Shown in pieces: positions 41,350-49,785 of a stretch of 64,000 nucleotides of DNA. Under the pieces are notes generated by a model. It did not search any database. It was not told the DNA's origin and was given only the letters and a program-made list of their open reading frames with translations. The DNA comes from Corticicoccus populi (GTDB lineage: Bacteria > Bacillota > Bacilli > Staphylococcales > Salinicoccaceae): contig NZ_JBHUOQ010000004.1 in the NCBI RefSeq assembly GCF_042686195.1, positions 124,001 through 188,000 of the forward strand. The letters run 5' to 3'. Each line of letters begins with the position of its first letter. The first letter of the stretch is position 1. The translations under genes were made by a program, and so were the position numbers.

Positions 41350-43188
41350 ATGGGACTTTTAAATGATTTGAAAGATAAAGTTCTCATTGCCGATGGCGCA
41401 ATGGGAACCATCCTTTACTCTGAAGGCCAGAATACCTGTCCTGAAGAATACAATTTAACGCATCCCGAAAAAATCGAAAAAATTCACCGTTCTTATATCG
41501 AGAGCGGTGCAGATATTATTCAAACCAATACTTACGGTGCAAACTATGAAAAACTAAAAGTGTTCGGTCTCGAACATGAAGTAAAGCATATTCATACTGC
41601 AGCAGTTGAAATCGCCAGAAAGGCTGCAGGAGAAAACACTTATATTCTCGGCACTGTCGGCGGCTTCAGAACAAACAAAAAAGAAGACTACAGCCTCGAG
41701 AGTATTCTTTACCACTCGGACATTCAGATTGATGCTCTTGTTTCAAATGGTGTCGATGCGATTCTTTTTGAAACTTATTATGATTTTGATGAACTCATAG
41801 CTATTGTGAAGCATACAAAGAAACACTATGACATTCCTGTCATTGCACAACTGACAGCACCAAATACGAAATCTCTGTATAACGGTTACTTAATCAACGA
41901 GGCACTGAAGAAGCTCGTTGAGGCCGGTGCAGATGTTGTCGGTCTGAACTGCCACCACGGTCCGCACCATATGAAAGAAGCATTTAAGCATATAGAGCTG
42001 CCTGAAGGTGCATTTCTAAGCTGTTACCCTAATTCCAGTATGCTTGACTTTGAGGACAATGAATTTCATTATTCCGAAAATGCGTCCTACTTCGGAGATA
42101 TCGCTGACATGCTTGTCCAGGAAGGGATACGGCTTGTCGGGGGATGCTGCGGTACAACACCGGATCATATCCGGCAGATTTATAATCATGTGCACGGCAA
42201 AAAACCTGTAACGAACAAAAAAGTGATTCCTTATGAAGAAATCCGCTCTGCGTCACAAAAAAAAGCGACTTCTTTAAAGGACCTTGTACTGGAAAGCAAA
42301 ACTGTCATCGTCGAACTGGATACACCAAAACATCTGGAAACAGAAAAATTTTTTAAAGGTGTTGACGCTCTGACCAAAAGAAATGTCGATGCCGTGACCA
42401 TCGCAGACAACTCTCTCGCCCAGGCAAGAATTTCGAATATCGTTGCCGCAGGAATGATTAAAGAAAAATATGATATACGTGTTCTCGCACACATCGCCTG
42501 CCGTGACCGCAACTTAATCGGACTTCAGTCGGATTTAATGGGACTGTCACTGCTTGGTGTCACAGATATCCTGGCCATTACAGGCGATCCGTCCAAAATC
42601 GGTCACTTCCCGGGTGCAACGAGCGTATATGATGTTAATTCAAAAGGGCTGACCCAGGTCATTAAACAATTTAACAACGGCATGAATATGAACGGTGAAT
42701 CATTAAAAGTTAAGACGGACTTCACTGTTGCCGGGGCTTTGAACTCGAACGCAAGACGGCTGGATGCTGTTGTGAAACAGCTCCATAAGAAAAAAGAAGC
42801 GGGCATGGATTACTTTATTACACAGCCTGTGTTTGATGCTTCCAGAGTAAAAGAAATATATGATGCAACAAGAGAACTGGACATGCCGGTATTCATCGGT
42901 GTCATGCCGATTACCAGCTACAACAATGCCGCTTTCATTCACAATGAAATACCAGGCATTAAGCTTTCAGAAGAACTGCTGAACGCATTTTATGAAGTCA
43001 GAGACGACAGAGAAGCTACGAAAGCACTCACATTTAAATACTGTGAGGCACTGATTGATGAAGTTTATAAATATTTTAACGGCCTTTACATTATTACGCC
43101 GTTCTTAAAATATGATTTATCAATACATTTAGTTGATTATGCAAAATCTATAGAAGAATCATTAAATTCAAAAGGAGAGATTATATGA
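41350..43188 (+). CDS. yitJ: Bifunctional homocysteine S-methyltransferase / 5,10-methylenetetrahydrofolate reductase
   Basis: This 612-residue protein has two domains. The N-terminal half (about 1-290) is a homocysteine S-methyltransferase with IADGAMGTILYSEG, NTYGANYEKL, VGLNCHHGPHHM and the zinc cysteines in VGGCCGTTPDHI. The C-terminal half (about 310-610) is methylenetetrahydrofolate reductase with VELDTPKHLETEKFFKGVD, ILAITGDPSK and FITQPVFDA. It supplies 5-methyl-THF to MetE and can itself methylate homocysteine. Its stop overlaps the metE start (ATGA). AGGAGTG, overlapping the MFS stop, serves as the ribosome site. Confidence 0.94.
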   Translation: MGLLNDLKDKVLIADGAMGTILYSEGQNTCPEEYNLTHPEKIEKIHRSYIESGADIIQTNTYGANYEKLKVFGLEHEVKHIHTAAVEIARKAAGENTYILGTVGGFRTNKKEDYSLESILYHSDIQIDALVSNGVDAILFETYYDFDELIAIVKHTKKHYDIPVIAQLTAPNTKSLYNGYLINEALKKLVEAGADVVGLNCHHGPHHMKEAFKHIELPEGAFLSCYPNSSMLDFEDNEFHYSENASYFGDIADMLVQEGIRLVGGCCGTTPDHIRQIYNHVHGKKPVTNKKVIPYEEIRSASQKKATSLKDLVLESKTVIVELDTPKHLETEKFFKGVDALTKRNVDAVTIADNSLAQARISNIVAAGMIKEKYDIRVLAHIACRDRNLIGLQSDLMGLSLLGVTDILAITGDPSKIGHFPGATSVYDVNSKGLTQVIKQFNNGMNMNGESLKVKTDFTVAGALNSNARRLDAVVKQLHKKKEAGMDYFITQPVFDASRVKEIYDATRELDMPVFIGVMPITSYNNAAFIHNEIPGIKLSEELLNAFYEVRDDREATKALTFKYCEALIDEVYKYFNGLYIITPFLKYDLSIHLVDYAKSIEESLNSKGEII

Positions 43189-45398
43189 CAATTAAAACTT
43201 CAAATCTGGGATTCCCAAGACTGGGTGAAAAAAGAGAATGGAAAAAGGCAATTGAAAATTACTGGAACGGACAAATCGAACTGAATGAGCTGCATGATAC
43301 GCTGAAAAATATTAAAGCTGACAACGAGGCACTACAGGAGGGCTATTCCATCGACTCACTGCCGAGCGGAGACTTTTCTTATTACGATCATGTTCTCGAT
43401 GCCTCACTGTTATTCAATATCATTCCTGAACGTTTCCAGGGACAGGACGTCGATGAAACACTCCTCTACAACATCGCAAGAGGGAATAAAGAACATGTCG
43501 CAAGCGCACTGCTTAAATGGTTCAACACCAATTATCATTACATCGTTCCCGAATGGGATAATGTATCGCCTAAGTTCAATCAGAGCGCATTTGACAGGCA
43601 GTACACTGAGCGCTCCGGCAGCACCCACCCTGTCATTGTCGGTCCTGTCACTTATGTTGCATTATCAAAAGGCGGCAGTCAGTCTTTTGAGGAAAAAGTG
43701 AGAAGTCTTCTGCCGTTATATACAGAATACTTCAATCAGTTTGGTGATGTGGATTACTTCCAGGTCGATGAGCCCATACTTGTCACAGACAGCTCTGAAT
43801 CACTGAAAGATATCACTAAAGAAGTGTATGAGTACTTTAATGATGCTCTTGATGGTAAAAACATCGTCATCCAGACATATTTTGAAAGAGCGGATGTTGA
43901 ATTTCTGTCCTCACTTCCTGTCTACGGTCTTGGTCTCGACTTTGTTCATGACCAGGGTGAAAATTTAAAGCAGATTAAAAATGGCGATTTGAAGAATAAA
44001 GCACTCTATGCAGGTGTTATTGACGGCCGTAATGTTTGGAGAAGTGACCTGGAAACAGTCAAATCAACTGTGCAGACACTTAAAGACCATGTGGATGATT
44101 TAACTATTCAACCGTCATCTACACTGCTTCACGTTCCTGTAACACTGAAAAATGAGTCACTGGATCAATCTGTGGAAGACGGTCTTGCATTTGCGACTGA
44201 AAAACTTGAAGAGCTTGCTGCATTAAAAGCCTACTTCAATCATAATGACAGCTCACAGCTCGACGCGCTGCAGGAACGTTTTGTTAATTTCAACAACCAG
44301 TCCTTCAAACATCTGGAATATGACTTTGATGTTCCTGTAGAAAGAGCTTCGGCGTTTGAGTCGAGAAGTGCAAAACAGCAGGAAAAGTTAAATCTGCCGC
44401 TGTTACCGACAACAACCATCGGCTCTTTCCCTCAGTCAAAAGAGGTTCGTAAATATCGTGCAGACTGGAAAAACAACCGGATCAGCGACGAAGAGTACAG
44501 AACATTTATCGAATCCGAAACAAAACGATGGATTGATATTCAGGAAGACCTGGATATCGATGTCCTGGTCCACGGTGAGTTCGAAAGAAATGATATGGTG
44601 GAATTCTTTGGTGAGAGACTCGCCGGCTTCCTGGTAACAAAATTCGGCTGGGTACAGTCTTATGGTACAAGAGCAGTCAAACCGCCTATCATTTACGGTG
44701 ATGTTAAATGGACCAAGCCTATGACTTTGGAGGAAACATTATACGCACAAAGCCTGACCGAAAAACCTGTAAAAGGTATGCTTACCGGCCCTGTAACTAT
44801 TTTAAACTGGTCATTTGAAAGAGTAGATATTCCTAAAGTAGAAGTAATGAATCAAATCGCACTCGCAATCAAAGATGAAGTGCAGGAGTTAGAAAAAGAA
44901 GGTATTACAATTATTCAGGTGGATGAGCCTGCATTACGTGAAGGCCTGCCGCTCCGAAGTGAGTATCACGGCCAATATTTAGATGATGCTGTCAATGCAT
45001 TCAAAATTTCCACTTCATCCGTACAGGATGAAACACAGATTCATACGCATATGTGCTACTCTCAGTTCGGTAAAATCATCCATGCAATTAAAGCACTGGA
45101 TGCCGATGTAATCTCTATAGAAACATCAAGAAGCCACGGCGATTTGATACAGGATTTTGAAGATATCACTTATGACCTTGGTATCGGCTTAGGGGTTTAT
45201 GATATTCACAGCCCGAGAATACCGAAGCCTGAAGAGATTAAAGAAGCCATTGACCGTGCACTGACGAATATCGACACAAAACTTTTCTGGGTGAATCCTG
45301 ACTGTGGATTAAAGACAAGAAAAGAGGATGAAGTAACAGCAGCACTTAAAGTACTGGTTGATACTGTCCAGGAAAAACGTCAGGCTTTAGAGCAGTAA
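43185..45398 (+). CDS. metE: Cobalamin-independent methionine synthase
   Basis: MetE transfers the methyl group of 5-methyl-THF-polyglutamate to homocysteine. The 737-residue protein has two barrels. The C-terminal catalytic barrel has TTTIGSFPQSKEVRKYRADW, HGEFERNDMVEFFGE, IQVDEPALREGLPL, the zinc ligands in THMCYSQF, and the last Cys in VNPDCGLKTR. AAAGGAGAG precedes the ATG, which overlaps the yitJ stop by 4 bases. It ends the operon at a strong terminator. Together with the YxjG-like enzyme and the N-domain of YitJ, this gives three homocysteine methylating modules in one operon. Confidence 0.96.
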   Translation: MTIKTSNLGFPRLGEKREWKKAIENYWNGQIELNELHDTLKNIKADNEALQEGYSIDSLPSGDFSYYDHVLDASLLFNIIPERFQGQDVDETLLYNIARGNKEHVASALLKWFNTNYHYIVPEWDNVSPKFNQSAFDRQYTERSGSTHPVIVGPVTYVALSKGGSQSFEEKVRSLLPLYTEYFNQFGDVDYFQVDEPILVTDSSESLKDITKEVYEYFNDALDGKNIVIQTYFERADVEFLSSLPVYGLGLDFVHDQGENLKQIKNGDLKNKALYAGVIDGRNVWRSDLETVKSTVQTLKDHVDDLTIQPSSTLLHVPVTLKNESLDQSVEDGLAFATEKLEELAALKAYFNHNDSSQLDALQERFVNFNNQSFKHLEYDFDVPVERASAFESRSAKQQEKLNLPLLPTTTIGSFPQSKEVRKYRADWKNNRISDEEYRTFIESETKRWIDIQEDLDIDVLVHGEFERNDMVEFFGERLAGFLVTKFGWVQSYGTRAVKPPIIYGDVKWTKPMTLEETLYAQSLTEKPVKGMLTGPVTILNWSFERVDIPKVEVMNQIALAIKDEVQELEKEGITIIQVDEPALREGLPLRSEYHGQYLDDAVNAFKISTSSVQDETQIHTHMCYSQFGKIIHAIKALDADVISIETSRSHGDLIQDFEDITYDLGIGLGVYDIHSPRIPKPEEIKEAIDRALTNIDTKLFWVNPDCGLKTRKEDEVTAALKVLVDTVQEKRQALEQ

Positions 45399-45402
45399 TT
45401 TC

Positions 45403-45446
45403 ATACCGCTGTGCATATCATATCGATAATGCACAGCGGTATTTTA
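45403..45446 (+). terminator. Terminator of the methionine operon
   Basis: ATACCGCTGTGCAT (45403-45416) pairs perfectly with ATGCACAGCGGTAT (45429-45442) around a 12-base loop, followed by TTTTAATT. Confidence 0.92.
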
Positions 45447-45531
45447 ATTGATTAATCATGTTCAATTCATTGAATATAAAGGATTTTCCTTATAACACAT
45501 ATCACTACCTATCTATAACACTATGCATTAC

Positions 45532-45560
45532 AAAAAACGACCGCCCATTGAGGCGGTCGT
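45532..45560 (-). terminator. Terminator of the surface-protein gene
   Basis: On the minus strand ACGACCGCC (45560-45552) pairs with GGCGGTCGT (45545-45537), followed by TTTTTT. Confidence 0.92.
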
Positions 45561-45570
45561 GATTATATAT

Positions 45571-47673
45571 TTATGCGAAATCTGCACTCAAACGTGCATC
45601 TGCAACAAAGTGCTCTCTTTTTAAGACACCATCACTATTTAAGGGGGTCCCTGTGACAGAAAACATAAAATGCTCTCCGGCATTCATTTTCTTAATCTTT
45701 ACCTGAAGCTGGTCACCTTCCAAAACATTCATCTCGATATTATTCTCTGAAATATCCACCGCTTTACCAAAACGTTTGCCCACTGCAATATCGCTGCTCA
45801 TTTTAAATTCATTTCCGCGGTGCATTGTGGCTTCAGCATGATTATCAAAATTCCAGTTCACACCATCAGGGCCGGCACCGGGACCAAGGATAATATTTAC
45901 ATCTTCCAAACTATCCACCGTACCGACAGATACTCTAAAGACAGGTGAAATGCTGTCATTTTGTTCATTTACAGTTTCATAATGCTGCACTTCAAAATGG
46001 CCTCTGCTGAGCGGATTCCTGCCGTCCAGTAAATATAAATGATTTCCTGTCGGTGTGATACTGTCCCTCGTATAATCGGCAACTGCCACCCATTCAACTC
46101 GTGCATCGGCAGTAAAATCACCTTTATTATAAAATTTGTCAGGATTCAGAGGATACAGGCTGTCCCTGTCCTTCTGAAATTCACCCTTTGTCATGACTCT
46201 CGAACCCGGCGGTGCTACAGCATGGTACTCACTTCCCTGCTGCAGGTCAGAAAGATATTTCAGCAGTGAACGTGTCAATTTTCTTTTAGACTCATCATCA
46301 TTGGAATGCTCTAAATCAAGGTTAATATCTCCCAAGATTTCTGCGATTTCATCTTCTGTCATATAATCGTCCAAATCATCAGCAGTCTCATTACTTTTCA
46401 TTGCCGTGATTTTCGGTGATTCTTCTATTTCTTCAGTATCTGCAGGTGTGTCACTGCCATTATCATCAGAAACTTCATATTCCGGATACGCTGAATCTTC
46501 CGGCACTTCATCATTTCCTTCCGATGGTGTTTCTTCATATGAATTTTCAGGCTCTGCGACAATTCCGGTGTCTGTATCTTCTTCAGTGGACTCAGAGTCA
46601 CTACCTTTTCCCTGACTCTCATCCTCTGATGCTTCGTCCGATTCGTTATTATCCTGATTTTCTTCGGTCTCTTTATCTTCTTCAGCGGACTCAGAGTCAC
46701 CACCCTTTTCCTGATTCTCATCTTCTGACGCTTCATCCGATTTATCGTTATTCTGGTTTTCCCCGGTCTCTGTATCCTCTTCAGTGGATTCAGAATCATC
46801 ATCTTTTTCCTGGTCTTCAGTCTCTGACATTTCATCCGATTCATCATTATCCTGATTTTCTTCGGTCTCTTTATCTTCTTCAGCGGACTCAGAGTCACCA
46901 TCTTTTTCCTGATCCTCAGCCTCTGATGCTTCGTCCGATTCGTTATTATCCTGATTTTCTTCGGTCTCTTTATCTTCTTCAGTGGACTCAGAGTCACCAC
47001 CCTTTTCCTGATCCTCAGTCTCTGACGTTTCATCCGATTCATCATTATTCTGGTTTCCATCGGTCTCTTTATCTTTTTCGGAGGATTCAGGATTATCTTC
47101 GGTTACGTCTTCACCACCGCCCGCAGGGTTCTGCATCTCTTCTGATTCTGTATCATTTTCTTTCGGAACCTCAGTTTGTTCCTGTTCCGGCTGCTCTTTA
47201 CCCTCTGACATCTTATTGCCGGCACCTGAACCTGCAGTCTCATCCGGTTTTTCACTATTCGCTTTATCTGCAGAATTATTACTGCTGTCTGTATTCGCAC
47301 TTTCTTTTACAATAATATTTACTGTACGCTGTATGGTCTCATTATTCTCGAACACCAGCGTTACAGTGCCGGTATACTGACCCGGGACATCAGTGTTGAC
47401 AGCATTTTCATCTGTCATGTCGATGACATCAACAACAGCAGGTCCACCGGCATCCACTATATTATCGGACAGATTATAGTTTTCACCCTGGAATATTACC
47501 TCATCCTGCAGAACAATGTCTTCCGCTGCATGTATTGTTTCTTCAGGTACAGCAGGGCCGCCATTCTCTTTTTCATCAGCACTGACCTGATGAGACAGCA
47601 TAAATAACCCCAGCGCAACTGAAGCTGCACCAGCCTTTAATTTACGAATTGAAAATAACTGGATTGTTCCCAT
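45571..47673 (-). CDS. YSIRK-signal surface or secreted protein with acidic 33-residue repeats
   Basis: The 700-residue protein starts with a YSIRK-type signal peptide (FSIRKLKAGAASVALGLFML, cleavage probable near SADE). Residues about 45-125 form an Ig-like module (PGQYTGTVTLVFENNETIQRTVNIIV). A Glu/Asp/Ser/Asn-rich spacer follows, with five 33-residue repeats (210-370). A globular C-terminal domain (about 430-700) is rich in strands. Unlike most YSIRK proteins it has no LPXTG-hydrophobic-basic sorting signal; it ends ...VADARLSADFA. It could be secreted, or held noncovalently. GAGGAGGTG precedes the ATG. Function is unknown; adhesion or biofilm is a guess. Confidence 0.85.
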   Translation of the reverse strand: MGTIQLFSIRKLKAGAASVALGLFMLSHQVSADEKENGGPAVPEETIHAAEDIVLQDEVIFQGENYNLSDNIVDAGGPAVVDVIDMTDENAVNTDVPGQYTGTVTLVFENNETIQRTVNIIVKESANTDSSNNSADKANSEKPDETAGSGAGNKMSEGKEQPEQEQTEVPKENDTESEEMQNPAGGGEDVTEDNPESSEKDKETDGNQNNDESDETSETEDQEKGGDSESTEEDKETEENQDNNESDEASEAEDQEKDGDSESAEEDKETEENQDNDESDEMSETEDQEKDDDSESTEEDTETGENQNNDKSDEASEDENQEKGGDSESAEEDKETEENQDNNESDEASEDESQGKGSDSESTEEDTDTGIVAEPENSYEETPSEGNDEVPEDSAYPEYEVSDDNGSDTPADTEEIEESPKITAMKSNETADDLDDYMTEDEIAEILGDINLDLEHSNDDESKRKLTRSLLKYLSDLQQGSEYHAVAPPGSRVMTKGEFQKDRDSLYPLNPDKFYNKGDFTADARVEWVAVADYTRDSITPTGNHLYLLDGRNPLSRGHFEVQHYETVNEQNDSISPVFRVSVGTVDSLEDVNIILGPGAGPDGVNWNFDNHAEATMHRGNEFKMSSDIAVGKRFGKAVDISENNIEMNVLEGDQLQVKIKKMNAGEHFMFSVTGTPLNSDGVLKREHFVADARLSADFA
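46564..47046 (-). repeat. Five tandem 99-bp repeats coding for acidic 33-residue units
   Basis: The units read NDESDETSETEDQEKGGDSE followed by STEEDKETEENQD, with variants at a few positions; the fifth is truncated to 29 residues. DNA similarity between units is high (shared CTTCGTCCGATTCGTTATTA-type blocks on the plus strand), so copy number could change by recombination. Confidence 0.9.
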
Positions 47674-47835
47674 AACTGCACCTCCTCAACGATACCTGTT
47701 TATTAAAATTATACTATAAAAATGTGAAAAACAAATGAATCTTTACACAAATTTACAATATTAATATATAAATCATTTATGAAAGAACATCTTACCATCT
47801 TCAATTGAAAAGATACACTAATTAGAATAAAGTAA

Positions 47836-48681
47836 CTACGCATTTGAATGCAGTATATCCAAAACAGATTGTACTTTTAGTGACCTATACCGTCCACTGG
47901 AAACCGCTGCTGAAAAATTCCGTGTAATACCTGTTGGACTTATCTGCATTTCTTTCAAATTTTCATGTTCTACAGCTAATTTTGAAAGAATGCTGAACCC
48001 CATTCGATTCCTCACACATTCTTTTATCAATTCTGTATTGTTAATTTCTATTTTTACAGGTGTCAATCCTGTATTTTTGAGTGCTGTTTCCTGATAATAT
48101 CTTGTTCCTGAATAAGGTTCCCGGACAAAGCATTTACTCTGCCCTCTGCCGCCCTCCTTATCCAGTGATTTATGTATTATCATTACCATCTCATCTTTGA
48201 ATAAGGGATATAATTCAATTCCTGTATATGTTTTGTCTATTTCAATAACACCAATATCAATTGTTTTATCCCTTAAATGATCAATGATTTCCTGAGAGTT
48301 ACCGATATGCACATGGCAGTTCAGTTCGGGATACTTTCTATGTATATCAATCAGTATACCAGGCAGGACAAACTCTCCGAATGAGTGGCTTGCACCAATA
48401 TAAATATCCCCTTTCACTTCTCCCGCGGTCTGATAAATATCATTGATAAGATGCTCATTCATCACCTCCATGTCAACAGCGTAACGGTAAAGAACCTCTC
48501 CCTCTGCAGTCAGTTTTAATTTGTGTTTCGTCTCTTCAAATATTTGAATTTCATATTCTGTTTCAAGCTGCTTAATATCTCTGCTGACTGCCGGCTGTGA
48601 TGTATAAAGTTTCTTTGCTGCCTCAGTAAAACTCCCCGCCTCAACAACATTTTTCAGTACATTCATTTTTTTATTCAGCAC
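47836..48681 (-). CDS. LysR-type regulator (YeiE-like), divergent from yeiH-like gene
   Basis: This 281-residue LysR-type regulator has the helix-turn-helix AGSFTEAAKKLYTSQPAVSRDIKQLETEYEIQIFE near the N-terminus and a C-terminal effector domain. The start is GTG at 48681, with GAGGTG seven bases upstream. It is divergent from a YeiH/UPF0324 membrane protein; the YeiE-YeiH (LysR-UPF0324) pairing is common in bacteria. A 6-base inverted repeat with a 13-base spacer lies between the genes. YeiE-type regulators have been linked to sulfite and cysteine metabolism. The effector here is unknown. Confidence 0.87.
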   Translation of the reverse strand: MLNKKMNVLKNVVEAGSFTEAAKKLYTSQPAVSRDIKQLETEYEIQIFEETKHKLKLTAEGEVLYRYAVDMEVMNEHLINDIYQTAGEVKGDIYIGASHSFGEFVLPGILIDIHRKYPELNCHVHIGNSQEIIDHLRDKTIDIGVIEIDKTYTGIELYPLFKDEMVMIIHKSLDKEGGRGQSKCFVREPYSGTRYYQETALKNTGLTPVKIEINNTELIKECVRNRMGFSILSKLAVEHENLKEMQISPTGITRNFSAAVSSGRYRSLKVQSVLDILHSNA

Positions 48682-48727
48682 AACTTCACCTCATATCATT
48701 TTTGTTATACTTTATATATTAAAATAG

Positions 48728-48752
48728 CATTAGTATTATAACACAGCTAATG
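48728..48752. promoter_or_regulatory. Candidate LysR operator between the YeiE-like and YeiH-like genes
   Basis: CATTAG (48728-48733) and CTAATG (48747-48752) form an inverted repeat with a 13-base A/T-rich centre containing TATAAC. Position and form suit a LysR site controlling one or both divergent genes. Confidence 0.55.
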
Positions 48753-48776
48753 ATAGTCTTTTATCAGGTGATAATA

Positions 48777-49772
48777 ATGAAGACACAACATCCAAATATA
48801 CGATTTATAACGGGTATTGCTATTACGTTCGCAGCCGCTTTATTCAGTATGCTTATTACAAGTCTTCCGCTGTTGAACAATATCGGTGCATTAGCTGCAG
48901 CAATATTTACTGCTGTCATATACAGGCAGTTTTTCGGGTATCCGGAGGCATTTAAATCCGGGCTTGAATTTTCAGCGAAACGTCTGTTAAAACTTGCTGT
49001 TATACTCTATGGTCTAAAATTAAATATATCCATCGTCTTCAAAGACGGTCCCCAGCTTATTTTAATCAGTGCAGGGGTGATTATTTTCAGTATCGGACTA
49101 ATGATTTTAATCAACTCTTTGATCAAAGGTGACAAAAATATCGCTGTTCTACTGGGGTTTGGTACCGGAATCTGTGGGGCTGCAGCTATTGCGTCAACAA
49201 GCTCTATCATAAAATCCAAAGAGCAGGACGCAGCAATCAGCATCGGCATTATATCGCTTGTCGGCACTGTGTTTGCACTTATATATTCATTCATATATAA
49301 CGCTTTTGATATGTCAGTTGAGAGCTATGCTGTCTGGACAGGTCTCAGTCTTCACGAGGTGGCGAACGTTGCGCTTGCAGGCTTTCAGGCCGGTGATGAA
49401 GGGCTGTCTCTTGCCATACTCGCCAAACTGAGCCGTGTACTTCTCTTAATACCGGTGTGTTTTCTGTTAATAGTATTTATGAAAAAATATCAATCGCCTG
49501 GAGAAGGTCGTAACGCTGTGGCAGTGCCTTATTTCTTGTTCGGCTTCATCATCATGAGCCTGATTAACACTTTCTTTACCATCCCTGAAAATGTGCTCTA
49601 CTATATCGATCAACTGACAGCCCTGCTTCTGACAATGGCAATGGCGGCTCTCGGGCTTAAAGTATCTTTTAAAGACATAAAAGAAAGAGCGGCACGGCCG
49701 CTCCTTGCAGTTTTAATCACATCTTTCGTTCTTTCCATAGTAACATTTTTTGTAGCCATTACTTTCTGGTAG
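48777..49772 (+). CDS. YeiH/UPF0324 family membrane protein (putative sulfate exporter family)
   Basis: This 331-residue protein has about 10 membrane helices. It contains FSAKRLLKLAVILYGLKLNI, LLGFGTGICGAAAIASTSSI and WTGLSLHEVANVALAGFQAG, the signatures of the UPF0324/YeiH family, annotated as putative sulfate exporters. The ATG at 48777 has CAGGTGAT upstream; the frame is open 27 bases further up without a site. The divergent LysR gene is the expected regulator. The substrate is not established; the nearby methionine genes make a sulfur compound attractive. Confidence 0.85.
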   Translation: MKTQHPNIRFITGIAITFAAALFSMLITSLPLLNNIGALAAAIFTAVIYRQFFGYPEAFKSGLEFSAKRLLKLAVILYGLKLNISIVFKDGPQLILISAGVIIFSIGLMILINSLIKGDKNIAVLLGFGTGICGAAAIASTSSIIKSKEQDAAISIGIISLVGTVFALIYSFIYNAFDMSVESYAVWTGLSLHEVANVALAGFQAGDEGLSLAILAKLSRVLLLIPVCFLLIVFMKKYQSPGEGRNAVAVPYFLFGFIIMSLINTFFTIPENVLYYIDQLTALLLTMAMAALGLKVSFKDIKERAARPLLAVLITSFVLSIVTFFVAITFW

Positions 49773-49785
49773 AGTGTCCGCAGCC

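Noticed and set aside
46416..47315. A 299-residue open frame on the plus strand opposite the acidic repeats
   Set aside because: It is a shadow of the repetitive surface-protein gene. Its His/Leu/Tyr-rich composition and lack of a ribosome site make it an artefact of codon bias.
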